In this document: positions 63,744-64,000 of the stretch, in pieces
Layout of the letters: each line of letters opens with the position of its first letter
Numbering within the stretch: the stretch's first letter is position 1
DNA from: Lentzea sp. NBRC 105346
GTDB taxonomy: Bacteria; Actinomycetota; Actinomycetes; Mycobacteriales; Pseudonocardiaceae
Length of the DNA: 64,000 nucleotides
Direction of reading: 5' to 3'
Assembly (NCBI RefSeq): GCF_030269605.1
Contig: NZ_BSTQ01000001.1
Coordinates: 310,001 to 374,000 of the forward strand
Notes under the pieces: generated by a model
Seen by the model: only the letters and a program-made list of their open reading frames with translations
Database searches by the model: none
Told to the model about the DNA's origin: nothing
Made by a program: the position numbers and the translations under genes

Positions 63744-64000
63744 CGGGGTCGATCAGGTCGCGGTAGTGCGCGGCGAGCAGGGCAGCGACGGTCGCCGCGG
63801 GGTGGACCACGAGTACCTGCTGCCGCACCGCGGCGGCGAGCGTGAGCGGCGGGCCGAGCTCGACGCCGCACATGCGGCGGGCCGCGGCGGGCAGGGTGAT
63901 GGCACCCCGGTGGTCGACACTGTGCCGACCGGCCGGATCGGGCGTGATCACGATCAAGCCGTGGATCGTGTCCAACTCGAGTCTCCGGCCGGGCTCCCAG
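63733..64000 (-). CDS. AbrB-like protein, 5' end outside the window
   Basis: The frame remains open to the window edge, so the gene begins beyond base 64000. The visible part (WEPGRRLELDTIHG, then HSVDHRGAITLPAAARRMCG) has the AbrB/MazE-type hairpin pattern and parallels the protein encoded at 42093-42593. It overlaps the integrase start and is probably its accessory DNA-binding factor. Confidence 0.65.
   Translation of the reverse strand, partial: WEPGRRLELDTIHGLIVITPDPAGRHSVDHRGAITLPAAARRMCGVELGPPLTLAAAVRQQVLVVHPAATVAALLAAHYRDLIDPDDR

Overview
The window is high-GC DNA with actinobacterial gene style: GTG and TTG starts, many ATGA stop/start overlaps, ECF sigma factor, LAL and DUF3040 families, and tyrosine-integrase/AbrB pairs. 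A member of the Pseudonocardiales is my best guess, by inference only. No rRNA, tRNA or CRISPR array was found.

Layout. (1) 1-3.1 kb: an ECF sigma factor with a broken downstream gene, a divergent 19-residue peptide plus 78-residue protein sharing a promoter-proximal motif with the sigma gene, a secreted M23 peptidase, and the decayed end of a large serine recombinase. (2) 3.4-15.0 kb: one tight minus-strand operon of six genes: secreted vWA protein, tubulin-like GTPase, polytopic membrane protein, membrane-anchored pseudokinase, zinc-finger GTPase and a membrane-anchored GTPase-associated protein. (3) 15.3-18.7 kb: secreted trypsin-like protease, lipoprotein, membrane protein, small conserved protein. 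(4) 18.8-38.2 kb: a protease/GTPase island with three caspase-fold proteases, one TPR-CHAT protease, two dynamin-type/P-loop GTPases, a membrane-anchored partner, a giant LAL regulator, a small LuxR regulator and two small unknown proteins. All four protease His/Cys pairs are intact. (5) 38.2-43.0 kb: a graveyard of an ndk piece, prohead protease piece, IS256 transposase piece, second serine recombinase tail and truncated tyrosine integrase. (6) 43.2-62.5 kb: ordinary chromosomal or secreted functions: subtilase, TetR/FAD oxygenase pair, MarR, two-component system, ABC transporter, CBS/ArsB-type and CPA1-type ion transporters, HxlR/dehalogenase-like pair. (7) 62.7-64 kb: an intact tyrosine integrase with an AbrB-like partner cut by the window end.

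How it fits together. Regions 2 and 4 are the special part. Both pair GTPases with membrane-anchored partner proteins, and region 4 adds cysteine proteases of the caspase/CHAT class. This is the composition of bacterial NTP-dependent conflict or regulated-cell-death systems. Serine recombinase tails near 2.9-3.1 and 41.4-41.8 kb bracket regions 2-5, which suggests that about 38 kb arrived or was remodelled as an island.

Two further signals stand out. A conserved leader-like element occurs four times between 54.1 and 60.1 kb, three copies just upstream of transporter or membrane genes. Single-base indels break at least four genes that otherwise look intact, so sequencing error and real decay must be separated before calling pseudogenes.
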